Source of the DNA: Alitta virens
Lineage: Eukaryota > Annelida > Polychaeta > Phyllodocida > Nereididae
DNA length: 64,000 bases
Reading direction: 5' to 3'
Assembly (NCBI GenBank): GCA_932294295.1
Contig: OW028577.1
Span: 3,810,001 to 3,874,000, forward strand
This document shows, piece by piece, positions 55,430 through 64,000 of this stretch. A model generated the notes under the pieces. It was not told the origin of the DNA. It searched no databases and saw only the letters and a list, made by a program, of their open reading frames with translations. How positions within the stretch are numbered: position 1 is the stretch's first letter; every line of letters begins with the position of its first letter. Both the position numbers and the translations under genes were made by a program.

Positions 55430-55790
55430 TGATATTCACATGCTGTCAAAGCTCAGCATTTTGATTGAGGCCACCAAATTATTACAAGATTCTGCTAGGT
55501 TTTTCTAATATGATTGTTAGTTTACTCTGCACAGTATTTCATACTAGAAGCTGCTCTGTAGCCATTAGAAATTATGTCTATAAATTCATGTGTAGACTTG
55601 CCACATCACCAAATGATATTATCAAAAATATTGCTCTGTCTAGTCTTGCTTTTACATCCAGGATTAGAAATCACTGGATTCAACTGTTATATGTTGGTGC
55701 TAGCCCGTAAAATATAATGATATGATTGTATTGTATATGGACCACTTTTGTGGCTGGAATAAAGTTTATAATAATAATAACAATCACAAT
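55430..55790 (+). mobile_element. LINE 3'-end fragment
   Basis: The reading 55465-55710 ends with MCRLATSPNDIIKNIALSSL and SRIRNHWIQLLYVGASP-stop, which has the style of the C-terminal end of non-LTR retrotransposon ORF2 proteins. An AATAAA word (55759) and a (TAA)n-type tail at 55769-55782 follow, as in LINE 3' ends. Only the last few hundred bases are present, typical of 5' truncation. The clade is not determined. Confidence 0.6.
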
Positions 55791-56153
55791 GAAAAATATT
55801 ATATGTTGTTTACTGATTGATACATATATTTAGTACCTTACGCAAACAAAACGTGCACAACCAGTGATTTCAAAATACAGAATAGTAATTTTACACCAAA
55901 GTATTATGAAGGGATGTCAAGGTTTAGCATAAGTAGAATTCACTCAGAATAAGTTTTTCTTTGACTTAGAATGAGGCAATTGTAAAAATACTTCCAAAAT
56001 GTTTTTCGGTTTATTGCAGTGTCCCCGTCACTTCACAAAATCAATATCAGGCCTCTCAAATACATAACAAGCAAATTAATAGCAATTATAGTAACATCTA
56101 CTGGCACAAAATTAATTCACTGAAAGTTACTTGTTTAATACTGAACAGAAAAT

Positions 56154-56159
56154 TTTATT
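56154..56159 (-). terminator. Polyadenylation signal of the zinc-finger gene
   Basis: AATAAA on the minus strand, eight bases after the TAG stop at 56167. No other signal is closer to the stop. Confidence 0.6.
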
Positions 56160-56166
56160 TTGAGTT

Positions 56167-59100
56167 CTAAAGAGTTCCGTATCCATGGAGATTATGCAAG
56201 TGTTGCGCGTGAGCATCAAGTAACACGCTGTAGGAAGACACTGGAATGGCAGGATCCGGAGGTTGGGTGAGGTAGGACATATGAGGCAGGATGGACTGGT
56301 GCAGTGGCAAACTCTGAGGGTCATTCACCAGACCATTGAAGTAATGGGCAGTGGTCAAGTGTCGATGAGCAGGTGGAGGTTCCGGAAGACCAGTAAGATC
56401 TTGACCTGAAGTTCCAAGAGGGCCAGGAATTGCTTGGCTGTATGTCGGATCAGCTACGAGGGATGCTGATGACACAGGGTTAATAGTGTGGTCCAGCTGC
56501 TGAGCGGATAATGCTTGGGCCGATAAGTGAGGGTCACTCACTTGATGGTCTGCCATGGTGTGGTCTGACAACTGCTGATGTTCCCCTAACTGCTCTGCGG
56601 TCAGTTGATGTTCCATCTGCGCATCGGTCATTTGGTGTTGATGTTCAGCTAACTGATGTTCTGCTAACTGATGATCACTCAACTGATGTTGATGGTCACC
56701 AATATGATGGTCAGTCATTTGACTGTCCGCCATTTGGTGATCAACCATATGATGGTCTGCCACCTGGCTCTCAGACATTTGGTGCTCCGCTATTTGATGA
56801 TCGGTGAGGTGGTGCTCTGCGACATGATGGTGACCAGTCACATGATGGTGTTCTGTCACATGATGGTGATCAGTCACATGATGATGATCGGTCACATGAT
56901 GGTGATCGGTCAGGTGATGGTGTTCTGTCACGTGATGGTGTTCATTCACATGGTGATGAGGATCAGAGAGAGTGTGATGTGCCACTTGATCTGTCAGTGA
57001 GTGTCCTGCAAGGTGATGGGTCAACACATGGTTGTATGAGTCCAGCACATTTCCAGAGGGGAGGACCATTGGTTGGGCAGATGCATGAGAGCTAAGATCA
57101 TGCATTTGAGCCACCGCAACATCGAATGACATCGCATGGGAGTAAATGGGATCACCGACAAGCTGCTGGTTACTTATACTACTCAACTCTGGTGGCATTG
57201 ATTCCATTGGTTCTGGATGCTCAACCTGCTGTTCTGCTTGTAAAACTTCTGCAGAAGCCATAGTATTATCCAAAGTGTGTTGTTGAGGAATTGGTTGAAC
57301 TGCATTGTCAGGCATATCACACCCTTGAAGGCTCATTGCAGCAGCTTCAAGGGCACCTGATAGACCAGGGCCTGGATTCCCCTCCTTCAAACCTTCCAAG
57401 TCTGCATCAAACTGTCTTCGACGTCCTTTTGGTAGTTTGTCGAGTGACAGTTTGTGGACTCCTATCAAATGCCTCCTTAAAATTGAGCGGTCGTTGAACT
57501 TGTCATTGCACAAATAACAAGTGTAAGGTCTTTCCCCAGTGTGAATTCGTGTGTGCCTCAGCATTGCTTGTTTCTGGGTGAAGGTTTTCTCACAAATGTC
57601 ACATTTGAATCTGCCAGACCCTGCATGCGTGAACTTATGAACGACTAATGCTTGTTTAGTCTGAAAATCTTTGCCACAAATATCACAAGGAAAGTCACGC
57701 TTTTCACTATGAATCATCTCATGACTGCGTAAGCTAGAGGAATGATGAAATGTGGATCCACAGATCTGACAAACATAAGGCTTTCGACCAGTGTGCTTGT
57801 TTTCGTGTTCTGTCATATGGCGTTTCTGAGTGAACGATTTTCCACAATACCTACAAAGGAACATCCTTCGATTACCATTGTGTATGAATTCAATATGTTG
57901 CTTCAAAGAGCACTTGGCCGTGAACACTTTATGACAGATTTCACAAGGAAATTCTGGCTTAACAAATTCTTCATGATGCTTCTTCCGATGCTGCTCAACA
58001 AATGTCTTACTTTTGTAAACTTTGCCACAAATGTCACAAACATAACTTTCACTGTGACCGAGGATATGTCTTTTTTGGTCTGACTTTGTCCCGAATGATT
58101 TATCACAGATTTGACAAGGATATTTCCTTTCCTCATGTTTTCTGTTCATATGATTCATGAGTCTCGCTGCAATCTTTGTAGTGTATGGACAATACTTGCA
58201 AGAAAATAGATCATCAGGGTTTTGTAGCTTTGGTTTCCGTCCCCGTTTCTTTGGAGATTCAGTTGTTTTTGGTTTGACAGGCCCCTCATCCAGGCCCCTT
58301 GTATTAGATTTGCCTGTACTTGTGTCTGTCTCATCCAAGGATAATAATTTTGGTCCATTTGCATTTTCTTCATTCAGTTTGTGCAATAACCTTAACCTTT
58401 TCCCTTCAAGCTTAGCTTTGAGCCTTTTCTTTTTTGTGTACAAAGAGTTTGTCTTTCGAACAACTTGCACAGACGTGACTTCATTACCATGAGATTCTTG
58501 TTTCTCATTATGTGAGTCTTGGTTTTCTGATTTGTGCTTGACTTTCCGTTTTCTTAGCATTCTTCCCAGTCCGACTGAGTGCACCACTGAAACGCGATTT
58601 GTGTCTCTGTTCAAGGCGACTTTCCTTGCACTATGAATCTGCTTTTTTCTAAATTTTTGAGTCTTCTTACAATCAGACTCATCATTACCATCAATGTTCC
58701 CAACTAGATCACTGGAACTGATGTGATTAGAGATTAGTTTTACATTGCTTGATGAAAATTTCTGTGACTCCACCAACTCTGCTGTCAATTCCTCGCATAG
58801 AGTCTGTTGAATGTTTTTCACACCAATAGAAACGGTGTCTTGAGATTCACATGCTTTAGGACTGATTAAACTTGGCACATTAGTCTCAGACAAAATGACA
58901 TCATCATCTGAATTTGTTGGGGATTCAAAATGGTTTAAGCACGGGCTTGGAACAATGTTGTCATATAATTCAGTGTCCGCTGATGACAACTCCCTAACCA
59001 TTTGAGCATTATCTTGTGAGATAGCTTGTCCAATGACTAAATTCCTCTGACAATCCTCATCTGCTGTTTGTGGGTCATTTTGGAAACCAGGGGGTGTGTC

Positions 59101-59427
59101 AATTTGGGTACTCGCATCAATTTGTGAAAATGTCTGTGGTATCAAACTTGGAATTGGGTGGCAGTTTCGAATACATGCTAAAACATATTCTAATGTGTTA
59201 TTTAATTCCTTAATTTTTCTCCACGCACCACTGACTTCAATGATCTCGTTTCCACAATACACAAAATGCAAGTCCGAGCTGTCAACATTGCAGTCACCAA
59301 GCTTAACCAACTGTTCTCTGGCTTCAGTGGGCAACTGCAGCCACAAATTCGGATTAATCCGGGCAGAAATACTTTCTAATACATCCATTTTAACTATTGT
59401 ATCCGCGGCGATGTAGTTGTATGTCAT
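56167..59427 (-). CDS. Nine-finger C2H2 zinc-finger protein with AT-hook and histidine-rich repeat tail
   Basis: A single uninterrupted frame of 1086 residues. Residues 1-90 form a conserved-looking domain of unknown type (FVYCGNEIIEVSGAWRKI). Residues 100-250 are acidic and Ser/Thr-rich; 255-390 hold basic stretches (RMLRKRKVKHKS, TKKKRLKAKL) likely to act as nuclear localisation signals. An AT-hook (KKRGRKPK) lies at 393-400. Nine C2H2 fingers follow at about 410-658, some joined by TGERPY/TGRKPY linkers. From 818 to about 950 comes a histidine-rich repeat of period six (DHHHVT, EHHHVT, DHQMA, EHQLA). The end has Pro/Leu segments. It is probably a nuclear sequence-specific DNA-binding regulator. 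The ATG at 59427 gives the full frame; MDVLES at 59388 is an alternative start. Orthology is not assigned. Confidence 0.9.
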   Translation of the reverse strand: MTYNYIAADTIVKMDVLESISARINPNLWLQLPTEAREQLVKLGDCNVDSSDLHFVYCGNEIIEVSGAWRKIKELNNTLEYVLACIRNCHPIPSLIPQTFSQIDASTQIDTPPGFQNDPQTADEDCQRNLVIGQAISQDNAQMVRELSSADTELYDNIVPSPCLNHFESPTNSDDDVILSETNVPSLISPKACESQDTVSIGVKNIQQTLCEELTAELVESQKFSSSNVKLISNHISSSDLVGNIDGNDESDCKKTQKFRKKQIHSARKVALNRDTNRVSVVHSVGLGRMLRKRKVKHKSENQDSHNEKQESHGNEVTSVQVVRKTNSLYTKKKRLKAKLEGKRLRLLHKLNEENANGPKLLSLDETDTSTGKSNTRGLDEGPVKPKTTESPKKRGRKPKLQNPDDLFSCKYCPYTTKIAARLMNHMNRKHEERKYPCQICDKSFGTKSDQKRHILGHSESYVCDICGKVYKSKTFVEQHRKKHHEEFVKPEFPCEICHKVFTAKCSLKQHIEFIHNGNRRMFLCRYCGKSFTQKRHMTEHENKHTGRKPYVCQICGSTFHHSSSLRSHEMIHSEKRDFPCDICGKDFQTKQALVVHKFTHAGSGRFKCDICEKTFTQKQAMLRHTRIHTGERPYTCYLCNDKFNDRSILRRHLIGVHKLSLDKLPKGRRRQFDADLEGLKEGNPGPGLSGALEAAAMSLQGCDMPDNAVQPIPQQHTLDNTMASAEVLQAEQQVEHPEPMESMPPELSSISNQQLVGDPIYSHAMSFDVAVAQMHDLSSHASAQPMVLPSGNVLDSYNHVLTHHLAGHSLTDQVAHHTLSDPHHHVNEHHHVTEHHHLTDHHHVTDHHHVTDHHHVTEHHHVTGHHHVAEHHLTDHQIAEHQMSESQVADHHMVDHQMADSQMTDHHIGDHQHQLSDHQLAEHQLAEHQHQMTDAQMEHQLTAEQLGEHQQLSDHTMADHQVSDPHLSAQALSAQQLDHTINPVSSASLVADPTYSQAIPGPLGTSGQDLTGLPEPPPAHRHLTTAHYFNGLVNDPQSLPLHQSILPHMSYLTQPPDPAIPVSSYSVLLDAHAQHLHNLHGYGTL
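56560..56985 (-). repeat. 18-bp coding minisatellite (histidine hexapeptides)
   Basis: The core ATGGTGATCGGTCACATG pattern repeats in register with codons at about 56815-56960. It decays into related CA(A/C)ATGG-type units toward 56560. The hexapeptides vary at one or two positions, so the array is old enough to have diversified but keeps the frame throughout. Confidence 0.85.
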
Positions 59428-59980
59428 TTAGGGTCAAAATTAACAAATATTTGGCAAAGGATCCATCTCTGGGGAAGCCATAGCACAATTTTAGTGTTGT
59501 TTCAGATTGAGGCTTGAGGGAATTCCTTGGAGAGACCAAAGTGCCCTACCACGAGCCTGCTTACCACTGACAACTTGTTGTGTCAGCATTGGATGGGATT
59601 CATGAGCAAATTTGCTAATTGTTTATTATTTGGAAGGATGTGGTAAAAGTTACGTTCACATGAGTTCATTATAATATTATTATGCATTAGCCATAGATGG
59701 GATATCTATGGCATTAGCCATTACACATATCGTATGTTACTAGTGTTAGGCGTTTCAGTCTTTTGGTGAGGGATTCCAAGGGGTTTCCTAGGGAGCTTCC
59801 AATTTTCAATAATTATAAAAATCCTAATATTGATGTTAATCGTATAGCTTAATTTTATTGCGTGATGAAAAACTATTAATATAAATTTAAATTGTTGTTG
59901 CATATAAAAATATTCTTAAAAAAGATAAGAATCCTACATTGTGAAATTATTTTTCAAGGGAGCGTCACTTTGTTGATGGC
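59428..59980. promoter_or_regulatory. Divergent promoter region
   Basis: About 550 bases separate the start codons of the minus-strand zinc-finger gene and the plus-strand small gene. No TATA box is obvious at a fitting distance. The arrangement suggests a shared bidirectional promoter. A short TA-rich inverted patch is seen at about 59690-59710 (CCATAGATGGGATATCTATGG). Confidence 0.45.
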
Positions 59981-61545
59981 ATGGCGGAGGGGGATGTTCC
60001 CCGCCGACCAATACGTAAGTAATATTGCGGTATTTCACAAAATAAAAACCCATATTAGCTTGAAAGTCATGTAAGGACTAACATTGGCTATTATGGTATG
60101 AAGTGATATCAGTTGATTTATCATAATGAGCTGCAGAAAACAGGGAGCTGGGAGTTTAGGATCCAATTTCCTCCTTTCCCCCAGATCATTGTGTGCATGG
60201 TGTAGATTGACTCACTGAGTGTCATCCTCAATGAATGATGAAGCCCTTCATCTACCTCTCTCCCCGTATAATTTGTGTGCCTGACAATGTATTGTGTTTA
60301 GTTTTAGTAGCCAACTTCCTCGGGGAGATACGACTACAGTTTTGGGGCATTCTCACCCCTCCCCCCAATAAATGACCAACAAAAAAAAACTTAGATAAGA
60401 AAAAAATCTCAGCTAGGCCTAAAAATATATACACTTAGTATACACTTAGAGATCTGCCATGTAGTTACATATTTTATAAATATCTAAGGGGGATAGAGGC
60501 TTAGCTCAGTGGTAGCGCGCTGGATCAGGTTTGATGACCCCACCCCGAGCAGTAGCAGCAAGTTGATTTATAGGAACACATTTAATGCTATCACGATTTA
60601 CATTTACATTTTTGGTATAATTCATGTTCATGCGTTTCCACAGCGGAATATCAAGATGCACCAAGGGACCCAGAAAACTATGTGAGGCTTCGCCTAGATG
60701 TCCCAGGCCTCAAGAAGAACATTTTGAAAAATAAACCTGCCAATGCAACAGTGACACTGGAAGCTAAGGAATTGTAAGCAGTTTTAAAATTTATATGAAC
60801 AATGATTATGTAATATACATAATTATAATATGTCTTGTATTATGAAGAATTACATATATATTAATCTGTAAAATTATATTGAATCTAACCCCAATTCCTT
60901 GTTATTTCAGAAGCTTAAAAGTCAACATTGACCTGCTAGACAAAGTTAAACCAAACAGATATGAATATTGTGTCAAGCAACTACCTGATCCAATTCTAAC
61001 AGCTCCTGATCAAACGTTCTGGAAGGTAGTGATTACTTCATCATTAGATTAATTTTTTCTTTAACCTATGCTAGTATTATGTTATATATTCCCAGTGAAC
61101 GCCTGAAGTTTTGACCATAAATAGTCAACAAGCTCACATCAAGAGGGAAACTTTAACTGCCTACCCTAGGCCAGTAAGGCCACTGAGGACTGGATTCTGC
61201 TCCATCTAGTATGGCTAACTTTTGCAAAGTCTCTACCCAACAGTGGTGGGCGTTGGAGGTGGCTTAGGGGGTGCGGTTGCCCTTGAACTTATTAATGAAT
61301 AGTTGAACTGTTTTATCTAGGTATAGTTGCCCGCCTGTTTCCCCCTCACTGCTGTCGCTGTCACCACAATTAATGAGCTACCTCCCTATGGAGCAATATG
61401 CAATCTTTTACTATATTACATAAATTTGATTTGCTTTCAGGTAAAAAGAAATGACGAAGTGGTGGTCATGATTCGGAAAGCATTGCCACGAAGATGGGAC
61501 AATGAATTGCAAATGAAAGGGTTGGACGTTGCTCCTGACAGCTGA
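59981..61545 (+). CDS. Small four-exon protein (127 residues), possibly CS/p23-like
   Basis: Exons 59981-60014, 60644-60773, 60911-61025 and 61441-61545 have GT-AG junctions and phases 1, 2, 0. The protein starts MAEGDVPRRP and is rich in beta-strand pattern: YVRLRLDVPGLKKNIL, ATVTLEAKEL, LKVNIDLLDK, FWKVKRNDEVVVMIRKALP, ending in WDNELQMKGLDVAPDS. The run of short strands and a tryptophan near the C-terminus suggests a CS/p23-type fold, but I cannot name a family with confidence. Consistent phases and an undamaged frame over four exons make it a real gene. The alternative ATG at 59976 is in another frame. The first intron (629 bp) carries a tRNA-like fragment. Confidence 0.8.
60488..60545 (+). 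repeat. tRNA-like fragment (SINE head or tRNA relic)
   Basis: GAGGCTTAGCTCAGTGGTAG followed by CGCGCTGGATC matches a tRNA 5' half with an A box. GGTTTGATGACCCC is a poor B box. No acceptor-stem closure is visible, so it is probably the head of an old SINE in the first intron of the small gene rather than a working tRNA gene. Confidence 0.6.
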
Positions 61546-62995
61546 ACCATGATTTCTTATGTACTGTGCTTACATGAGTGACTTTTCTATTGGCATTTAA
61601 TTCCTTTGTTTAATGCTGGTAGCTTTTGGATATTTCACCGAATGTTGTCATTGTAAATGCTAGTCTACATTTGACTAAATTTTATCACTGATCATATCTA
61701 TGGCATTATACTTTGGTACTCGTTTGTTCTCAGGATGTTATAATTTGTCGCAGAAGCTTATGCAAACGACACAGAATTGTACAATTTATTCATTGTACAA
61801 TTAAACCATTCGGTTGCAAATAAAAACATTATTATTATTATAACAAATAGCACATAAACACTTGTCACAGAATTTCTGTTCGAGATGAAGAGTTTTCTGA
61901 CCGAACATGCATTGTGTCTCTTTTTATTCTTCAGTTTTAATGCATCTTTCAAAGGAATGTTTTTCAGAAACATTTAGGACATTCCATTGTATTAGATGAA
62001 TCACAAATCTGGTTAACCTTGCCAATTCCAAGTTGTTGCAATGGGGAGCTTCTGGAAAATATATAAATGCACATTGCTTTTTAAACCATTCATAATTGTT
62101 AACAATGCCAAAAAAAAAAAAAAATTCAATTCTTTCAAAAAGACCCATTTTGTATTAATGTATACTACTGATTTTAACACCTGGCCAAACCTTGTATCTG
62201 TTAAATGATAATAACAGCCGATAAATCATGGTATCAAAACTTTATTATTACAATCATATATATGCTGGTGTAAATTGAAAAGTCGATCAATAAACTATAC
62301 AACTATATAACATGGTTCACCTTGCTTAATTCTTTGATGATGTTTCTATAAATTGTCATGCAGTGCATCAAGTTAGTCACTTATCATGTTTAGTCATATC
62401 CAATGTTCAAACATGGTATTGCTAATTTTCAATTTAAATTAATTACTTCGCCTATCCTTACCTCAAATACAGTAAACCTTGTTGAATGTGCCCAAGTCAA
62501 ATTTTTGCACAGCTCGAACCTTATTTAACAAACACTTAATTAAATTGCTTATGTATTGCAGTTATAAATCTTTGCATATTAAGTCAAAACTTTGTCCATT
62601 TAAATTTGACTTTTCAGCAACATTTACTGCATGTCATTATATCCCATAGTCTAACCTCAAGTACCAAAAAGATCAACTTTGCACCTAGATACAGACCTTT
62701 ACTTAAATTCAAATAACGACACCATGCCGACTCACTGGGTACATAGCTCAACTATGTTTACCACCGATATATCCACAAGGCAGTTTATCCTCAATGTAAC
62801 TGAACTTACAAACTTAACAATTGTAAAACTTTTCAAAAAGAAAGAAAGGAGCAAACTATAACTCAACAACACATCACAGTTCTACGAAATGTTACATCGA
62901 TCCCATAAGTAAATTGTACAAAAAGCTGAACCTGCAATATTTGGCATAGATATATAGCAAATATCAGTGCTGTGTAAATTCATGAAGTCTGCTGC
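61546..62995. other. 3' flank and intergenic AT-rich sequence
   Basis: AATAAA at about 61819 and near 62289 may end the small gene's transcript. An inverted TACAATTTATTCATTGTACAATT occurs near 61779. No gene is supported. Confidence 0.5.
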
Positions 62996-63206
62996 TGAGG
63001 GCTGTTCCATTGTAAAAAATGGTTTTTGGCAGACCCTCCCCCCCCCCCCCCTCCCCGCTTTTTCTACATCAAGATATTAATAAAATACCAACCCCCTCCC
63101 CCGATATCAGTTTTCCTCAGACCCCCTCCCCTCTCCCGATATCTGAAAAATCTTCACGTCCGCCCACCCCCCCCCCCCCCCACTTTTTTAAATGGAACAG
63201 CCCTGA
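62996..63206. mobile_element. Short inverted-repeat element with polypyrimidine core
   Basis: AGGGCTGTTCCATTGTAAAA at the left pairs with TTTTTTAAATGGAACAGCCCT at the right. The ~170-bp core is dominated by C runs (up to 14 and 16 C) and CCCCCTCCCC-ATATC repeats. It is noncoding, MITE-like, with ~20-bp terminal inverted repeats. Confidence 0.8.
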
Positions 63207-63506
63207 TGCATTATTCGATAATGTGTCAAAAATTGGCTTGGCATTATTATTTTTTTAAATGTAACTTCAAAATATACAAGTATCCGTACATATATTAGAA
63301 AATGTCGAGCGGAAAAATACGTAATAAGAGTGACATCTAAAATGCACAGATTTTGCTAGAGTCAATTTAAATTCTTAGAAAGCAGAAATTCTGTTGTTAA
63401 TTTCGTGAAGTATAACCTACTTTGTGTCAGTTTCACATGGCTTAAAATAATAAGTCGTGAATGTAAGCAGATGCAGCAAGAATTACAAAACTCTGGGAAC
63501 TGTTCT

Positions 63507-63708
63507 GTCTCAAGAATGTGGCGCGACATGACCTATCAGGTACACATTGTCGTAAAGATGTCCAGCAAACTCATCATTTATACCATGGGCTGCTTGACGA
63601 GTGTTCCGGATGAACTCTCTTTTGGACATTTTGTTCTTGATGTGCGGTGAGGAAAGGTCGACCGAGAGCAGGATGAGGGAAAAGCAAACAACATAAACAG
63701 AGTCTGAA
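63507..63708 (-). CDS. Possible terminal exon of an unknown minus-strand gene
   Basis: After a candidate acceptor TTGTTTCAG at about 63709, one frame reads VYVVCFSLILLSVDLSSPHI, like a signal peptide, then MSKREFIRNTRQAAHGINDE and ends in a stop near 63510. Nothing to the right in the window confirms a partner exon. It may be real or chance. The remaining sequence to 64000 shows nothing. Confidence 0.2.
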
Positions 63709-64000
63709 ACAACAAGAAATATTTTTTGAGCATGTTGGCAATATAATTATTGTATAACGTGTACAATCATTTAGACCGGCTCATAATTAGCAAACTTATT
63801 AGGGAGTGCTGGAAAAGCTTCTTCAAACCAGGTTATCCTGTACATGTTATATGTGGGTCTGCATGCATGGTTTAAAAGGTCACCAAAACACGTTCCTGGA
63901 CAAGGACCATGTTATTATTGTTATTACTGGACTTTCATTAAATGTCTGAATTTTATGGGATTTGTCTGTATCATTCAATAGACCACCTGTCAGGGCCACA

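Noticed and set aside
56511..57000. Plus-strand frames of about 100 codons over the zinc-finger gene
   Set aside because: Antisense shadows of the histidine repeat.
58155..59416. Plus- and alternative minus-frame ORFs inside 56.2-59.4 kb
   Set aside because: Shadows of the 1086-residue zinc-finger frame, without domains or plausible starts.
60488..60545. A working tRNA gene
   Set aside because: Only the A-box half is good; the B box is poor and the acceptor stem cannot be closed.
63019..63298. Proline-rich ORFs near the right end
   Set aside because: Caused by poly-C runs in the core of a short inverted-repeat element.

Overview
The window is animal nuclear DNA: AT-rich, spliced genes with GT-AG introns, C2H2 zinc fingers, a biliverdin reductase gene, and a dense, nested load of transposable elements. 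The element mix (PIF/Harbinger, hAT, Tc1-like relic, BEL/Pao, a Polinton/Maverick-type element, a tRNA-derived SINE, a LINE tail, many palindromic MITE-like repeats) suits a marine invertebrate, but no gene here fixes the phylum, so I do not name a species.

Layout. 1-1.3 kb: two palindromic repeats. 1.4-11.0 kb: a fold-back structure with ~1.4 kb inverted arms (1412-2775 and 9575-10995). Each arm is built of four ~350-bp units carrying AGGTCA-type motifs. A complete 4.7-kb PIF/Harbinger transposon (3328-8048) with 45-bp TIRs, TAA target duplication, an open transposase and a spliced MADF/Myb-like partner gene sits inside. 11.0-16.2 kb (copy A) and 39.9-49.9 kb (copy B) are a direct segmental duplication. 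Copy B belongs to a complete seven-exon biliverdin reductase-like gene (minus strand, 42370 to 38397, 309 codons plus stop); copy A holds only exons 1-5. Copy B was then enlarged by a hAT element, SINEs and a six-copy tandem array.

17.7-37.9 kb, between the duplicates: a decayed Polinton-like element. It carries a broken protein-primed DNA polymerase B on the plus strand. Its N-terminal part is split from the rest by a 5.25-kb BEL/Pao retrotransposon (19788-25040). Downstream on the plus strand are two spliced membrane-protein genes. On the minus strand are a spliced gene with two PC4-like domains behind a TATA box, several small packed ORFs, and the C-terminal chromodomain end of a retroviral-type integrase. 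No major capsid protein, packaging ATPase or protease was recognised.

50-56 kb: noncoding repeats, a 450-bp inverted-repeat element and a LINE 3' end. 56.2-59.4 kb (minus): a single-exon gene for a 1086-residue nine-finger protein with an AT-hook and an unusual histidine hexapeptide repeat tract. 59.98-61.5 kb (plus): a four-exon gene for a 127-residue protein, divergently arranged with the zinc-finger gene. The last 2.4 kb is mostly noncoding, with a polypyrimidine-rich short inverted-repeat element.

Likely functional host genes are the copy B biliverdin reductase, the zinc-finger gene and the small four-exon gene. The Harbinger transposase and the Polinton PC4 gene remain largely open; most other coding segments are relics.
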